The notes under the pieces were generated by a model. It was not told the DNA's origin. It was given only the letters and a program-made list of their open reading frames with translations, and searched no databases. From Vespa crabro (Eukaryota; Arthropoda; Insecta; Hymenoptera; Vespidae), in the NCBI RefSeq assembly GCF_910589235.1, contig NC_060976.1, positions 4,369,253 through 4,433,252 on the forward strand: a stretch of 64,000 bases of DNA. Reading direction: 5' to 3'. Of the stretch, positions 63,641 through 64,000 are shown piece by piece (the first letter of the stretch is position 1; the number at the start of each line of letters is the position of its first letter). The position numbers were made by a program, and so were the translations under genes.

Positions 63641-64000
63641 TCGATTAGATTACTTCGCGAATTTGGATAGGACAGTAGAATCTACGTAATTATAACACAC
63701 GTGAGTGTCGCGAACGCGATTAATGCGCTTTGATTGTTCGAAATTCGGAAGCACGAATTTAGATGTGCTTAATAATCCGTTATGCCCGAGGCGAGGGTGT
63801 TGAACGGTAAAGCTCTCTGTAAGTGGGGTCCCTGTAGCTGAGGCTAGATACCTCCTGTTAGCTAAGTCGCCCTAAATATCCGAAGCGGAAGGCATAAGGG
63901 ATCGGTATCGCGGAACGCGGATTTTAGAGTAAAGTAGAGTCACCGTTAGCTCGTGGGTCTCCAGATGCAGCAACCTCCACGTGGTGAGACCTGGGTCGTT
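63641..64000. other. CpG-rich repeat-like tail, unidentified
   Basis: It continues from the A/B repeats with another GAGTCACCGTT at 63937. It contains a G+C-rich segment (GTAAGTGGGGTCCCTGTAGC, then TAGATACCTCCTGTTAGC) and ends in GAGACCTGGGTCGTT. The phrase CCTGGGTCG also occurs near 61765. No coding frame was recognised. It may be the edge of a larger repeat or transposon that lies outside the window. Confidence 0.4.

Overview
The window looks like insect nuclear DNA, most probably from a hymenopteran (wasp, bee or ant). The evidence is spliced genes with GT-AG introns, insect-type gene families (S6KL kinase, COX6A, SPRING1), nuclear tRNA genes, AT-rich but CpG-rich non-coding DNA, and very dense (TC)n/(GA)n, (TA)n and trinucleotide microsatellites. 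The order is inferred from composition and was not proven by any search. I saw no bacterial or CRISPR features.

Gene-rich part, 1-15.3 kb. A SPRING1-like gene (SREBP-pathway Golgi factor) runs leftward off the window edge. Divergent from it is a small predicted secreted or membrane peptide gene at 2.0-2.5 kb. Next comes a three-exon gene for a 1679-residue, largely disordered protein ending in a MYND zinc finger (3.8-11.8 kb, +). A three-exon COX6A gene (12.4-13.1 kb, -) is tail to tail with it. The S6KL/RSKR-type protein kinase gene starts head to head with COX6A at 13.9 kb.

Giant intron, 15.3-47.6 kb. Seven S6KL exons lie within 1.4 kb, and the last two lie 32.3 kb downstream. The intron holds tRNA-Trp(CCA), tRNA-Asn(GTT) on the other strand, and a complete two-coding-exon antisense gene for a secreted Glu/Ser/Ala-rich protein of 562 residues. 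A good TATA box lies 3.3 kb upstream of that gene's start codon on its strand. The rest of the intron is microsatellite-rich non-coding DNA in which I find no further convincing gene.

Transposon relics and satellite, 48.1-64 kb. Just past the S6KL stop codon is a fragment of a Ty1/copia pol gene interrupted by a short mariner-type non-autonomous element. About 1 kb of featureless AT-rich DNA follows. Then come a diverged 250-280 bp repeat family (49.85-50.6 kb) and a 9-kb array of a 304-bp satellite with at least 29 monomers in exact register and a visible higher-order (3-mer and 5-mer) organisation. The final 4 kb contains a 163-bp tandem triplet, a 14-bp hairpin capped by TTCG, and an alternating A/B repeat built on the motif GAGTCACCGTT. 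The window therefore crosses from gene-bearing DNA into what looks like heterochromatin.
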